Shown here one piece after another: positions 1 to 7,579 of a DNA stretch of 55,363 bases. A program made the translations under genes and the position numbers. Source of the stretch: JBMNTP01 sp050945795 (GTDB lineage Bacteria > Bacillota > Clostridia > Christensenellales > MGBC116941); assembly GCA_050945795.1 (NCBI GenBank), contig JBMNTP010000010.1, positions 1 through 55,363 of the forward strand, given 5' to 3'. Numbering within the stretch: position 1 is the first letter of the stretch; the number at the start of each line of letters is the position of its first letter. The notes beneath the pieces were generated by a model, which saw only the letters and a list, made by a program, of their open reading frames with translations, did not search any database and was not told the DNA's origin.

Positions 1-275
1 GTGGCGTCTATAACTTCAATGCCTCTTTCCTCGCACTGGCTGTACACGCTTCGCGGCGCGCCGTGCGACCTTATCACCAGCCTGCCGCCACTAATCTCAG
101 CTACATCGCCTATAGGCTTAGCGCCTTTCGCCTCAAGCTCCGCTACTACCGCCTCATTATGTATAATCGGGCCATAAGTATATACCGACCCCGTCTCAAG
201 GCTTTTATGCACTGCTTCTACAGCCCTTTTAACTCCGAAGCAGAACCCCGCGTGACGGGCGACAATGAGCTTCAT
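1..275 (-). CDS. ispH: IspH (HMB-PP reductase), N-terminal part, cut by window edge
   Basis: 4-Hydroxy-3-methylbut-2-enyl diphosphate reductase, the [4Fe-4S] enzyme of the last step of the non-mevalonate isoprenoid pathway. Only the first 91 codons lie in the window; the rest continues past base 1. The N-terminus carries the family signature HAGFCFGVKRA, with the cluster-ligand Cys at residue 12, then the conserved His in IIHNEAVV and the RSHGAPR segment. The ATG overlaps the plsC stop codon by four bases (ATGA), so translation is probably coupled. The cmk-plsC-ispH order is common in Clostridia, where ispH is often fused to or followed by ribosomal protein S1 domains; that part is outside the window. 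dxs of the same pathway is at 24514-26400. Confidence 0.93.
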   Translation of the reverse strand, partial: MKLIVARHAGFCFGVKRAVEAVHKSLETGSVYTYGPIIHNEAVVAELEAKGAKPIGDVAEISGGRLVIRSHGAPRSVYSQCEERGIEVIDA

Positions 276-898
276 TTTTTTATAGCCTTTCCGTTCATTT
301 CTTCATGCTTAACCAAAGCATCAAGCATTTTTCCCCTTATTGCTGATATCAGCGCGTCTACTTTTTCAGAAGCCAAACCTTCGCCCTGATACTCCTTAGT
401 GCTTACAGGCTCAAGCACACTCATGCGGATTCTCTTAAATAAGCCGTATTTGCCGTGTATAACAACGGGTATAATAGGCGCTCCCGATTTAAGCGCTATA
501 ATAGCTACGCCTTTATGGAAAGGCATCAGACCCCTGTCTTTTTTATTTCTCGTACCTTCTGGAAATATACCGAAAACATGCTTGTTCTCAAGCTCCTTTA
601 TAGACCTTTTTATAGCCTTTATATCCGCCTTGCCCCGTTCAACCGGAAAAGCGTGTACGCCGCGCAGCACCGCCGCCAGCACAGGATTTTTAAAAAGCGG
701 CGCTTTCGCCATAAACCTTATTTTCCGAAAAGGAGTTACAACCGCCAATATAAGCGGATCCACCAACTGCACATGATTACATACAATTATGGCGCTGCCG
801 GTTTTTATAGCGTTAAAATTAACCTTCCCCTCTACCTTCGGGCGGTAAATTAGCCAAAGAAACGGGGTAAGTATAATTTTGAACAAATAATAAAGCAT
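272..898 (-). CDS. plsC: 1-acyl-sn-glycerol-3-phosphate acyltransferase
   Basis: Membrane-associated acyltransferase that adds the second acyl chain to lysophosphatidic acid, giving phosphatidic acid for phospholipid synthesis. The 208-residue protein starts with a hydrophobic segment (about residues 3-17). It has the HX4D catalytic motif as NHVQLVD (His42, Asp47) and the glycerol-phosphate-binding motif FPEGTR at 112-117. Length and motif order are normal for the family. It lies four bases after cmk and overlaps ispH by four bases, so the three genes look like one transcript. Acyl-donor specificity (acyl-ACP or acyl-CoA) cannot be read from the sequence. Confidence 0.92.
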   Translation of the reverse strand: MLYYLFKIILTPFLWLIYRPKVEGKVNFNAIKTGSAIIVCNHVQLVDPLILAVVTPFRKIRFMAKAPLFKNPVLAAVLRGVHAFPVERGKADIKAIKRSIKELENKHVFGIFPEGTRNKKDRGLMPFHKGVAIIALKSGAPIIPVVIHGKYGLFKRIRMSVLEPVSTKEYQGEGLASEKVDALISAIRGKMLDALVKHEEMNGKAIKK

Positions 899-902
899 AA
901 TA

Positions 903-1556
903 TCAACCTATCAAAGCAAGTATTTTTTCTATAACCTGATCTATATTAAGATCGGTCGTGTCAACAAGCACAGCGTCGTCTGCCTGTTTTAAAGGCGCAA
1001 ACTCACGGCTTGAATCATTTTTGTCCCTAAACTCTATTTCCGCCTTTATCTCTTCAAGCGGTCTGTCCTGTCCTCTTTGCTTAAGCTCAAGCCATCTTCG
1101 CCTTGCTCTTTCATCAACCGAGGCGGTTACAAAAAATTTGTGCTTAGCGTCCGGCAACACATAAGTGCCTATATCCCTGCCATCCATAACAACATCTCGC
1201 TCTTTAGCGATAGCGCGCTGCATATCTACAAGCTTTAGCCGAACGGCGGGAATAACCGCCACCTTTGACGCTCCGGTAGACACTTCGTTTGTCCTTATAA
1301 GAGAGGTAATGTCCTCACCATCGGCAAATATCCGCTGCTCAACGCCGTCACATAAAACCTTTATTTGCGTTTTGTCCAGCATATCCGATACCGCCGTTGC
1401 ATCCGAGCAGTCTATGCCTTGTCTTATTGCCTTTAGCGCCACTGCCCTATACATAGCGCCGGTATCGAGATAAATAATGCCTTTTAGGCGCGCGATTTCC
1501 TTTGCGACGGTGCTTTTGCCGGCACCCGCCGGGCCATCGATAGCTATATTCGCCAT
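903..1556 (-). CDS. cmk: Cytidylate kinase
   Basis: Phosphorylates CMP and dCMP to the diphosphates in pyrimidine nucleotide recycling. The 217-residue protein opens with the P-loop GPAGAGKST (residues 8-16), followed by the YLDTGAMYRA nucleoside-binding segment and the DGRDIGT motif near residue 125, all diagnostic of bacterial CMP kinases. ATG is preceded by a GGGAG ribosome binding site. The gene is followed closely by plsC and ispH, a common clostridial arrangement. A 49-bp gap separates it from the upstream flavoprotein, with no clear terminator, so it may also be read from further upstream. Confidence 0.95.
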   Translation of the reverse strand: MANIAIDGPAGAGKSTVAKEIARLKGIIYLDTGAMYRAVALKAIRQGIDCSDATAVSDMLDKTQIKVLCDGVEQRIFADGEDITSLIRTNEVSTGASKVAVIPAVRLKLVDMQRAIAKERDVVMDGRDIGTYVLPDAKHKFFVTASVDERARRRWLELKQRGQDRPLEEIKAEIEFRDKNDSSREFAPLKQADDAVLVDTTDLNIDQVIEKILALIG

Positions 1557-1605
1557 AATTTTGAATCTCCCAAAATTTTATATCCGCAGCTACGGCTTAA
1601 TATTA

Positions 1606-2832
1606 TCAGCACGAGCTACCGGCTAAAAAGCCGGTGGATAAAGCGATTTGTATATTGTAGCCGCCTGTAAAGCCGTCTACGTCTATCACTTCACCGGCAA
1701 AATACAAACCCTTGACAATCTTTGATTCCATTGTAGAGGGATTGATGTTTTTTATTGAAATGCCGCCCCTCGTCACAATAGCCTCTGATGCACCTCTACT
1801 CGATGATACCGTCAACTCAAGGCTTTTAAGCAAGCCGGCCATCTCCGTCCTTTGCGCTCTTGTTATATCAACAGCCCTCGTACCCGCGCTTATTCCACGG
1901 CTGTCCAGCATATCCTTGAAAACGGGTATAAGCTTTGACGGCAGCAAGCCGGTAAGGCTGTTGCCCAACTGCTTTTTGCCCGCCTCGCCAAGCTCTTTTA
2001 TAAGCCTTTTATCAAGCGTATCCATATCAAGCGCCGGTTTTAGATCAATATGTATTTTTACGCCTCTAGGCTCCTCGGCTATACGGCTGCTCAGTTCAAT
2101 TATAAGCGGCCCCGACACGCCAAAATGCGTAAACAGCATTTCCCCAAACCCTGAGTAAATTGTTTTGCCTTTTCTTTTTGCCGTCACGCCGACATTTTTA
2201 AGCGACAGCCCTTGCAGTAAAACCGGCCATTTTTCCTCGGTAACAAGCGGCACCAGCGCCGGAATCGGTTTTTCAACGGTATGCCGTAGCTCTTTGGCCC
2301 ACATAAAGCCGTCGCCTGTCGAACCGGTAGTAGGGTATGTTATGCCGCCGGTGCATATTATAGCCGCATCACAGCTTACGCTACTTCCATTCTCCAGTTT
2401 TACCGCGCTAACCGACTCCCCCGCCTCAATCGACAACACCTTGCTTTGCGGCATAAATATAGCGCCGGATTTTTGCGAGTTCTTTAAAAGCGCTGCGGTT
2501 ATATCGCTAGCCTTTCCGCTTTTGGGGAAAACTCTCTCTCCCCTTTCCTCTACCAACCTAACGCCAAGCCTTTCAAACATATCCATAGCATCTCTGTTAT
2601 TAAAGGCATTAAAAGCGCTGTAAAGAAACTTGCCGTTTCTGGCTACGCCCGCCATAAGCCTGTCGGCATCGCAGGCATTTGTAACATTACAGCGCCCTTT
2701 TCCGGTTATGTAAATTTTGCGGCCCGCCTTGTCGTTCTTTTCAAAAAGTATTGTCTCATGTCCACGTCCTGCCGCTGCCGCTGCCGCCATAAGACCGGCA
2801 GGCCCCGCCCCTATAACGGCGATTTTACTCAC
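1606..2832 (-). CDS. NAD(P)/FAD-dependent oxidoreductase, HI0933/BaiN family
   Basis: A 408-residue flavoprotein of the HI0933-like family (annotated as aminoacetone oxidase or BaiN-like in various genomes). The N-terminus has the dinucleotide-binding fingerprint GAGPAGLMAA, then the family motif GRKIYITGKGRCNVTN. The C-terminus has the FAD-contacting segment GLYFAGEVIDVDG followed by TGGYNIQ. The start is a GTG that sits against the stop of the upstream phosphatase gene, implying coupling. The physiological substrate of most family members is unknown; nothing in this neighbourhood (cmk, phosphatase, RpiR regulator) points to one. The family call is secure, the reaction is not. Confidence 0.85.
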   Translation of the reverse strand: MSKIAVIGAGPAGLMAAAAAAGRGHETILFEKNDKAGRKIYITGKGRCNVTNACDADRLMAGVARNGKFLYSAFNAFNNRDAMDMFERLGVRLVEERGERVFPKSGKASDITAALLKNSQKSGAIFMPQSKVLSIEAGESVSAVKLENGSSVSCDAAIICTGGITYPTTGSTGDGFMWAKELRHTVEKPIPALVPLVTEEKWPVLLQGLSLKNVGVTAKRKGKTIYSGFGEMLFTHFGVSGPLIIELSSRIAEEPRGVKIHIDLKPALDMDTLDKRLIKELGEAGKKQLGNSLTGLLPSKLIPVFKDMLDSRGISAGTRAVDITRAQRTEMAGLLKSLELTVSSSRGASEAIVTRGGISIKNINPSTMESKIVKGLYFAGEVIDVDGFTGGYNIQIALSTGFLAGSSC

Positions 2833-3444
2833 TTATACTATCTCCTCTAAATGCGATATATCGTTTGAGAATGCCAGAGCCAGCTCGTCACCGTCATACT
2901 CTATAAGAGTAATGGAGGCATTGTCAAGCCGTATCAATCTGGCTTCGGAGTCCGGCCTTTTCATAACCCACGCCACGATAAGCTTAGCTATAAGCGAATG
3001 TGTTATAACAAGTACGGTATCTTTGGCGTGAGTGTCAATCATCTTATTTAAAAACCGTTTGCATCGCTCCCTAAGAGCTGAAAACGGCTCGGCGCCGTCT
3101 ATGCCCGCGGTTAAAGGGTCGTTATCGTAACGCTCAAGCTGTCCGGGATAAGTCCGCCTTATCTCGTCGAGCGTCTTGCCCTCCCACGCTCCAAAATTAT
3201 ATTCTATTATATCAGCATCTGTTTTAATATCTATGCCTAGCGCTTTCGCCGCCGGACAAGCGGTATTGTACGCTCTTTTAAGCGGGCTGGAATAAATATG
3301 CTCAGGCTTTATGCAAAGCGCTTTTCGCGCCAGCGCGTCAGCCTGCACCCTGCCCCTGTCATTTAAATCTATGTCTGTCATGCCCTGCGTACGCCGGAGC
3401 GCATTCCATTCCGTTTCGGCATGTCTTGCAATATAAAGTTTCAT
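2833..3444 (-). CDS. Histidine phosphatase family protein
   Basis: A 203-residue member of the phosphoglycerate mutase-like/CobC branch of histidine phosphatases. The phosphohistidine motif is IARHAETEWN at the N-terminus (RHAET, His8). The second catalytic His lies in VLVITHSLIAK near residue 147, and a conserved Glu falls between them. Substrates in this family range from alpha-ribazole phosphate to sugar phosphates. No cobalamin genes are visible nearby, so calling it cobC would be unfounded. It is one base from the flavoprotein gene and two bases from the RpiR-type regulator. Confidence 0.8.
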   Translation of the reverse strand: MKLYIARHAETEWNALRRTQGMTDIDLNDRGRVQADALARKALCIKPEHIYSSPLKRAYNTACPAAKALGIDIKTDADIIEYNFGAWEGKTLDEIRRTYPGQLERYDNDPLTAGIDGAEPFSALRERCKRFLNKMIDTHAKDTVLVITHSLIAKLIVAWVMKRPDSEARLIRLDNASITLIEYDGDELALAFSNDISHLEEIV

Positions 3445-3446
3445 AA

Positions 3447-4316
3447 TCAGTTGTTTAATTCTGTCTCTTTCTTTAAATATACATTATGCCTGCCCCATAT
3501 TTCCTCAAGCCTGCCTAAATGAGTCGCAACCTCATTTTTCTTATACAGGCTAAGCGCCACAATAAGCGCGTTTATAAGGCTCATAGGTGCCACCATGGAA
3601 TCAACAAACGACGCCATGTCGCTCTTAGCCGTAATAACATGGTCGGCGTATTCAGCGATAGGCGAAATACCGCTGTCGGTAATGGCAAGTACTCCCGCCC
3701 CCGACTCTTTAACAAAGCGCACCGCCTCTATGGTGGTGTTTGAGTAGCGCGGAAAGCTCAGCGCCACCAATACATCCTTATCATTTACATGCACCAGTTC
3801 TTCAAGTACGGCGGAGTATCTGGCGTTAACGGAGCGTATATTCGGTCTTAAAAAATTAAGGTAATAGGCAAGAAACTGCGCCAGCGGCGCAGACGACCTA
3901 AGTCCCAGCACATATACCGAATCAGCAGACAGCATTTTTTCAATAAATCCCTGAAACGCCGCCTGGTCCATCTGCTCAAGCGAATCACGAATATTGTTAA
4001 TATCCGACTTCATAACCTTGCTTACCACCTGGCTCTGGCTAAGGTCAGACGTTATCTCCATCCTCTGAACGCTTGTAAGCTTGTGCCTTATAAGCTCTTG
4101 CAGCGCTTTTTGTAAATAGGGATATCCGTCATATCCCAGAGCGTCGGCAAACCTTACAACCGTCGATTCACTCACGCCCACCCGCTCGCCAAGCTTATTC
4201 GCCGTCATAAACGCTGCCTTGTCGTAATCGGAGAGTATAAAACGTGCTATAAGCTTTTGCCCTTTTGACATGGTTTTAAACCGATTTTCCAATCTGGTTA
4301 GTAAATCAGGCTCCAT
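3447..4316 (-). CDS. MurR/RpiR family transcriptional regulator
   Basis: DNA-binding regulator with an N-terminal RpiR-type helix-turn-helix (about residues 1-75; the segment LGERVGVSESTVVRFADALG is the HTH) and a C-terminal SIS sugar-phosphate-binding domain (about 120-255, with SADSVYVLGLRSSA and DVLVALSFPRYS). Such proteins sense phosphosugars. The ATG at 4316 is chosen over an in-frame TTG two codons upstream because a GGGA ribosome binding site is correctly spaced for it. Target genes are not identifiable: no sugar-catabolism gene adjoins it. It lies 15 bases downstream of surE, so it is probably part of the surE transcript. Confidence 0.85.
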   Translation of the reverse strand: MEPDLLTRLENRFKTMSKGQKLIARFILSDYDKAAFMTANKLGERVGVSESTVVRFADALGYDGYPYLQKALQELIRHKLTSVQRMEITSDLSQSQVVSKVMKSDINNIRDSLEQMDQAAFQGFIEKMLSADSVYVLGLRSSAPLAQFLAYYLNFLRPNIRSVNARYSAVLEELVHVNDKDVLVALSFPRYSNTTIEAVRFVKESGAGVLAITDSGISPIAEYADHVITAKSDMASFVDSMVAPMSLINALIVALSLYKKNEVATHLGRLEEIWGRHNVYLKKETELNN

Positions 4317-4331
4317 CAGCAACTTCCCACC

Positions 4332-5099
4332 CTATTTAAAATATTCTTCCGTCTTTATACTCTTGAGCAAAGCCGTGTCCGTCATATCGCAATTTATAGG
4401 CGTTATTGTGACATAGCCATTTTTCAGCCAATATTCGTCATGGTCGCCGTCCTCTAGCTCATGCTTATAGTCATCCGGCATAAGATAACCCTCGCTTGAA
4501 CTATCTCCGGCTTCTCGATAATAGTTGTTATAATTGAGCATGGCAAGCGGCGTAACCTTTATTCCCTTAATGCCGCCTTTAGGCATTAGCGGCACATTAA
4601 CGCTTAAAACAGTCAAGGGCGGCAGCTTAGTGTTTTTCATATATTCAAACGCCTTAAGCCCGTATTCAACCGCCACTGAATAATCATTAGCTTCTCCTAC
4701 CGCCGCCGACAGCGCAATAGACGGTATGCCACACATAGCACCTTCTCTCGCCGCGCCTACAGTACCCGAATAGTTAGCATCGGAACCGACGTTGCACCCC
4801 CTGTTTATGCCGCTTATAAGTATATCCGGCATACCGTCATAAAGCCTGCCCGCCGCCAGTCTCACGCAATCCGCCGGAGTGCCGGTAACGGAATAGCAGG
4901 TAACATCCTCAAGCCCCTCAACATATTCCTCTTTTACATTCAGCGCTTTAGTAATACTTATAGATTGGCTAAATCCGCTTCTCTCCTTATCGGGAGCGAA
5001 TATAATAACTGAGTTTTGCTTATCCTGCGCCAAAGCTTTAGCTATAGCGACAATGCCCGGTGCGAAAAATCCATCGTCATTAGTTAATAGTATTTTCAA
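4332..5099 (-). CDS. surE: 5'/3'-nucleotidase SurE
   Basis: Metal-dependent nucleoside monophosphatase. The 255-residue sequence begins with the hallmark MKILLTNDDG, giving the metal ligands Asp8 and Asp9. The ERSGFSQSI segment (Ser ligand) and SGINRGCNVG (Asn ligand) follow at the expected places. A GGAGATATATT ribosome binding region precedes the ATG, and a sigma-A-like promoter lies about 35 bases further up. It is probably the first gene of a transcript running through the regulator, phosphatase, flavoprotein, cmk, plsC and ispH, since all gaps are short and no terminator is seen. Confidence 0.94.
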   Translation of the reverse strand: MKILLTNDDGFFAPGIVAIAKALAQDKQNSVIIFAPDKERSGFSQSISITKALNVKEEYVEGLEDVTCYSVTGTPADCVRLAAGRLYDGMPDILISGINRGCNVGSDANYSGTVGAAREGAMCGIPSIALSAAVGEANDYSVAVEYGLKAFEYMKNTKLPPLTVLSVNVPLMPKGGIKGIKVTPLAMLNYNNYYREAGDSSSEGYLMPDDYKHELEDGDHDEYWLKNGYVTITPINCDMTDTALLKSIKTEEYFK

Positions 5100-5133
5100 T
5101 AATATATCTCCAAATAGTAATTATGCTTGTTTA

Positions 5134-5162
5134 ATAATATCAAATGCAGGATTGACGTTCAA
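5134..5162 (-). promoter_or_regulatory. Sigma-A-type promoter upstream of surE
   Basis: On the minus strand TTGAAC (5157-5162) and TATTAT (5134-5139) are separated by 17 bp, close to the sigma-A consensus. The predicted start would fall some 30 bases upstream of the surE ATG. No operator is recognisable. Confidence 0.55.
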
Positions 5163-5228
5163 GCCTTGCAAAAAAAAGTTTGATTTGCACCCGAGTACCA
5201 AAGCACTGTCGGCGGACTTTTGTTGCGC

Positions 5229-5259
5229 AAAAAGAATAGGCGGACTATGTCCGCCTATT
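5229..5259 (-). terminator. Intrinsic terminator after the carboxyltransferase operon
   Basis: A perfect 10-bp inverted repeat (AATAGGCGGA ... TCCGCCTATT) with a 5-base loop, followed on the minus strand by a short T run (5229-5233). It lies 120 bases downstream of oadA and 130 bases upstream of surE. It is the only clear structure in the 281-bp gap between those genes, apart from the surE promoter. Confidence 0.75.
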
Positions 5260-5380
5260 GCTGTCATATAAGGGCAAAAGCCTGTGTGGCGCTTTCATAA
5301 AGCCTTAAGTCAAATTCAACGCACCGTTGCACTTTGCCTCATGCATTATACTGCCTGCTTGAAATATAAACCTTAAGCCG

Positions 5381-6778
5381 TCAAACAGGATGAATCATTT
5401 CCTGCCTGTCAACAAGCACAGGATCTATGCCGTACTTTTGCGCCTGCCTGTGTTTGAAAAATTCTAACGCCACCTGCGGGAATAAAGCATACGATAGCAC
5501 ATCCTCGTCCTGCTCTATCCATTGCTCGCATTCCTTGCGATATTTTTCAAGCTCCGGCGGAATATCGTCGGCGGGGCGATGCGTAATAATCGGCGCGTCG
5601 CCTATAACTTTTTTCCTTACTTCCTCATCTACTGGCACAGGAACCTGACCGTATTCGCCGCGCAGTACCGCCTTCGACTCTTTTGTAGCCATCTTATACC
5701 GCTCTCCCGATAATACGTTAAGAACGGCCTGCGTGCCTACAATCTGGCTGGTGGGCGTTACAAGCGGAATGTATCCAAACTCTTTTCTAACGCGCGGCAC
5801 TTCCTCAAGCACCTCATAGAATTTATCCTCCTGCCCCGCTTCTTTAAGCTGGTTAAGAAGATTTGACAGCATACCGCCCGGCACCTGATAAAGCAGCGTG
5901 TTAACATCTACATTGAGAACCTTAGGATCAAGTATGCCCTGCGCCTTCATGCTTTCGGCTACTTTCCTAAAATGCTTGGCTATATCATTCATTTTGCCTA
6001 TGTCAAGACCGGTATCGTATTCCGTGCCTCTAAGCGCCGCCACAAAAGGCTCTGTCGCCGGCTGCGCCGTACCGTTACCAAGCGGCGAAAGCGCGGTATC
6101 GACTATGTCGGCGCCGGCTTCTATCGCCTTTAAATATACCATCTCGCCGGTACCCGCGGTATTGTGCGTATGAACGTGTATAGGAACGCTTATTGCCTCT
6201 TTAAGCTTCTTAACGAGGTTATAAGCGGTATACGGCAGCAATATGTTGGCCATATCCTTTATGCATATAGTATGCGCGCCCATTTGCTCCAGCGTCTTCG
6301 CGAGCGATACATAATACTCGTCGGTATGCACCGGGCTTATTGTGTATGACATCGCCGCCTCCGCGTGACCACCATACTTAATAGTAGCCTCCATAGCTGT
6401 TTGCATATTGCGAACATCGTTTAGTGCGTCGAATATGCGAACAACGTTTATGCCGTTCTCTATTGATTTTTTAACAAACTCATCGACGACATCATCAGCA
6501 TAATGCTTATACCCAAGTATGTTCTGGCCGCGCAGCAACATCTGAAGGCGTGTTTTCGGCATAGCCTTGCGCAGCTTTCTTAGCCGCTCCCACGGGTCTT
6601 CCTTAAGAAATCTTAGGCAGGAGTCGAAGGTAGCCCCTCCCCATACTTCAAGCGACCAATACCCGACATCGTCGAGCTGCTCGGCCACAGGCAGCATATC
6701 CTCTATGCGCATACGCGTCGCCGCTTGCGACTGGTGCGCGTCGCGCAGTATTGTTTCAGTAATATTAACCTTCGGCAT
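5381..6778 (-). CDS. oadA: Carboxyltransferase subunit of the oxaloacetate decarboxylase alpha / transcarboxylase 5S type
   Basis: TIM-barrel carboxyltransferase that moves CO2 between biotin and pyruvate/oxaloacetate. The start is placed at MPKVNITET (6778), which has an AAGGAGGG site 7 bases upstream; upstream in-frame codons lack one. The protein is 465 residues. It shows ILRDAHQSQAATRM near the N-terminus, LRGQNILGYKHY, and the metal-binding HVHTHNTAGTG. It ends without a biotinyl domain, which is encoded separately just upstream. With the MmdA-like, OadG-like and biotin carrier genes it resembles a Propionibacterium-type transcarboxylase more than a complete sodium-pumping decarboxylase, since no beta subunit is present. 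Confidence 0.87.
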   Translation of the reverse strand: MPKVNITETILRDAHQSQAATRMRIEDMLPVAEQLDDVGYWSLEVWGGATFDSCLRFLKEDPWERLRKLRKAMPKTRLQMLLRGQNILGYKHYADDVVDEFVKKSIENGINVVRIFDALNDVRNMQTAMEATIKYGGHAEAAMSYTISPVHTDEYYVSLAKTLEQMGAHTICIKDMANILLPYTAYNLVKKLKEAISVPIHVHTHNTAGTGEMVYLKAIEAGADIVDTALSPLGNGTAQPATEPFVAALRGTEYDTGLDIGKMNDIAKHFRKVAESMKAQGILDPKVLNVDVNTLLYQVPGGMLSNLLNQLKEAGQEDKFYEVLEEVPRVRKEFGYIPLVTPTSQIVGTQAVLNVLSGERYKMATKESKAVLRGEYGQVPVPVDEEVRKKVIGDAPIITHRPADDIPPELEKYRKECEQWIEQDEDVLSYALFPQVALEFFKHRQAQKYGIDPVLVDRQEMIHPV

Positions 6779-6846
6779 TCGCTTTCCCTCCTTTTTGGGC
6801 ATGGCGCACAAAGCCGTTTTTATACGGCCGCGCGTTAACACATGCG

Positions 6847-7239
6847 TTACTTTATAACGGCAAGCACGTCGTTTGCGTTTACACTCTGCCCGCTATCGAC
6901 ATTTATAGCCGCCACTACGCCGTCCATAGGCGACATTATCTCATTTTCCATTTTCATAGCTTCAAGTATAAGCAGCACATCTCCCTTTTTAACGCTCGTG
7001 CCTTCGCCGGCTATTATGGAGAGAATTGTGCCGGGCATGGGAGCTACAACCGTTGTCCCTCCCTCAACCGCCTTTGCTTTGGGCGCGGGAGCCGGAGCAG
7101 CAGCCGGAGCCGCAGGCGCGGGAGCCGGAGCGCTTGTGGGGGCAGCAGGCGCGGGGGCAGCCGCGACGCTTGTTCCGCCTATTTCTTCTACTTCTACCTG
7201 ATATGAATTACCATTTACATTTACCATGAATTTACGCAT
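6847..7239 (-). CDS. Biotin carboxyl carrier protein (biotin/lipoyl attachment)
   Basis: A 130-residue protein that carries the carboxyl group on biotin between the two carboxyltransferase subunits. It has an N-terminal beta region (MRKFMVNVNGNSYQVEVEEI), a flexible Ala/Pro-rich linker (about residues 28-60), and a C-terminal biotinyl domain with the attachment motif EAMKMENE. The ATG at 7239 is chosen because GGAGG lies 8 bases upstream; a longer reading frame would start inside that site. It lies between the OadG-like gene (15 bases) and oadA (68 bases). It corresponds to the 1.3S subunit of transcarboxylase or the gamma/C-terminal part of decarboxylases. Confidence 0.9.
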   Translation of the reverse strand: MRKFMVNVNGNSYQVEVEEIGGTSVAAAPAPAAPTSAPAPAPAAPAAAPAPAPKAKAVEGGTTVVAPMPGTILSIIAGEGTSVKKGDVLLILEAMKMENEIMSPMDGVVAAINVDSGQSVNANDVLAVIK

Positions 7240-7254
7240 CGGGTCGTCCTCCAT

Positions 7255-7569
7255 CTAAAATCTGCTATATATCTGTTCGTTTCTCGCCGCTGTCGCCCAC
7301 GCGGGGCGGCCGCCCGAAATTCTTGAAATACTTTTTATAGTGTATGCCTTTTTAGAAGGCTCCATCATAACGGCAACCGCCGCGGATATAGCCGCCACTA
7401 TTTCCTCATCAAGATCGGCCTCGGCAGCGGTTTGGGGTCCGCTGTTTTCTATATTATCCGCTTCATTTCTCTCGCGTGCCGGAACCGTTTCTTTTCTTCC
7501 CCTGGTAGCCAGCGCCACAACAATAACCAGCACCGCCACCACCAATACTATTATTAAAATGTCTGGCAT
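7255..7569 (-). CDS. OadG-type small membrane subunit of a biotin-dependent decarboxylase/transcarboxylase
   Basis: A 104-residue protein with one N-terminal transmembrane helix (MPDILIIVLVVAVLVIVVALA) followed by a charged linker and a short C-terminal domain (VAAISAAVAVMMEPSK), the layout of the sodium pump decarboxylase gamma/delta family. ATG at 7569 has AAGGAG 6 bases upstream. In complete sodium pumps this subunit anchors the carboxyltransferase to the beta subunit in the membrane. No beta subunit is present in this window, so its role here is uncertain. It sits between the mmdA-like gene and the biotin carrier gene. Confidence 0.75.
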   Translation of the reverse strand: MPDILIIVLVVAVLVIVVALATRGRKETVPARERNEADNIENSGPQTAAEADLDEEIVAAISAAVAVMMEPSKKAYTIKSISRISGGRPAWATAARNEQIYSRF

Positions 7570-7579
7570 GTCGTTCTCC

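Noticed and set aside
63..389. Many plus-strand open frames across the window (for example 63-389, 19229-19915, 30244-30879)
   Set aside because: They lie antisense to well-supported minus-strand genes, lack ribosome binding sites and recognisable domains, and arise from the codon pattern of the true genes.
2833..3444. CobC (alpha-ribazole phosphatase)
   Set aside because: The family signature is too general and no cobalamin genes are present.
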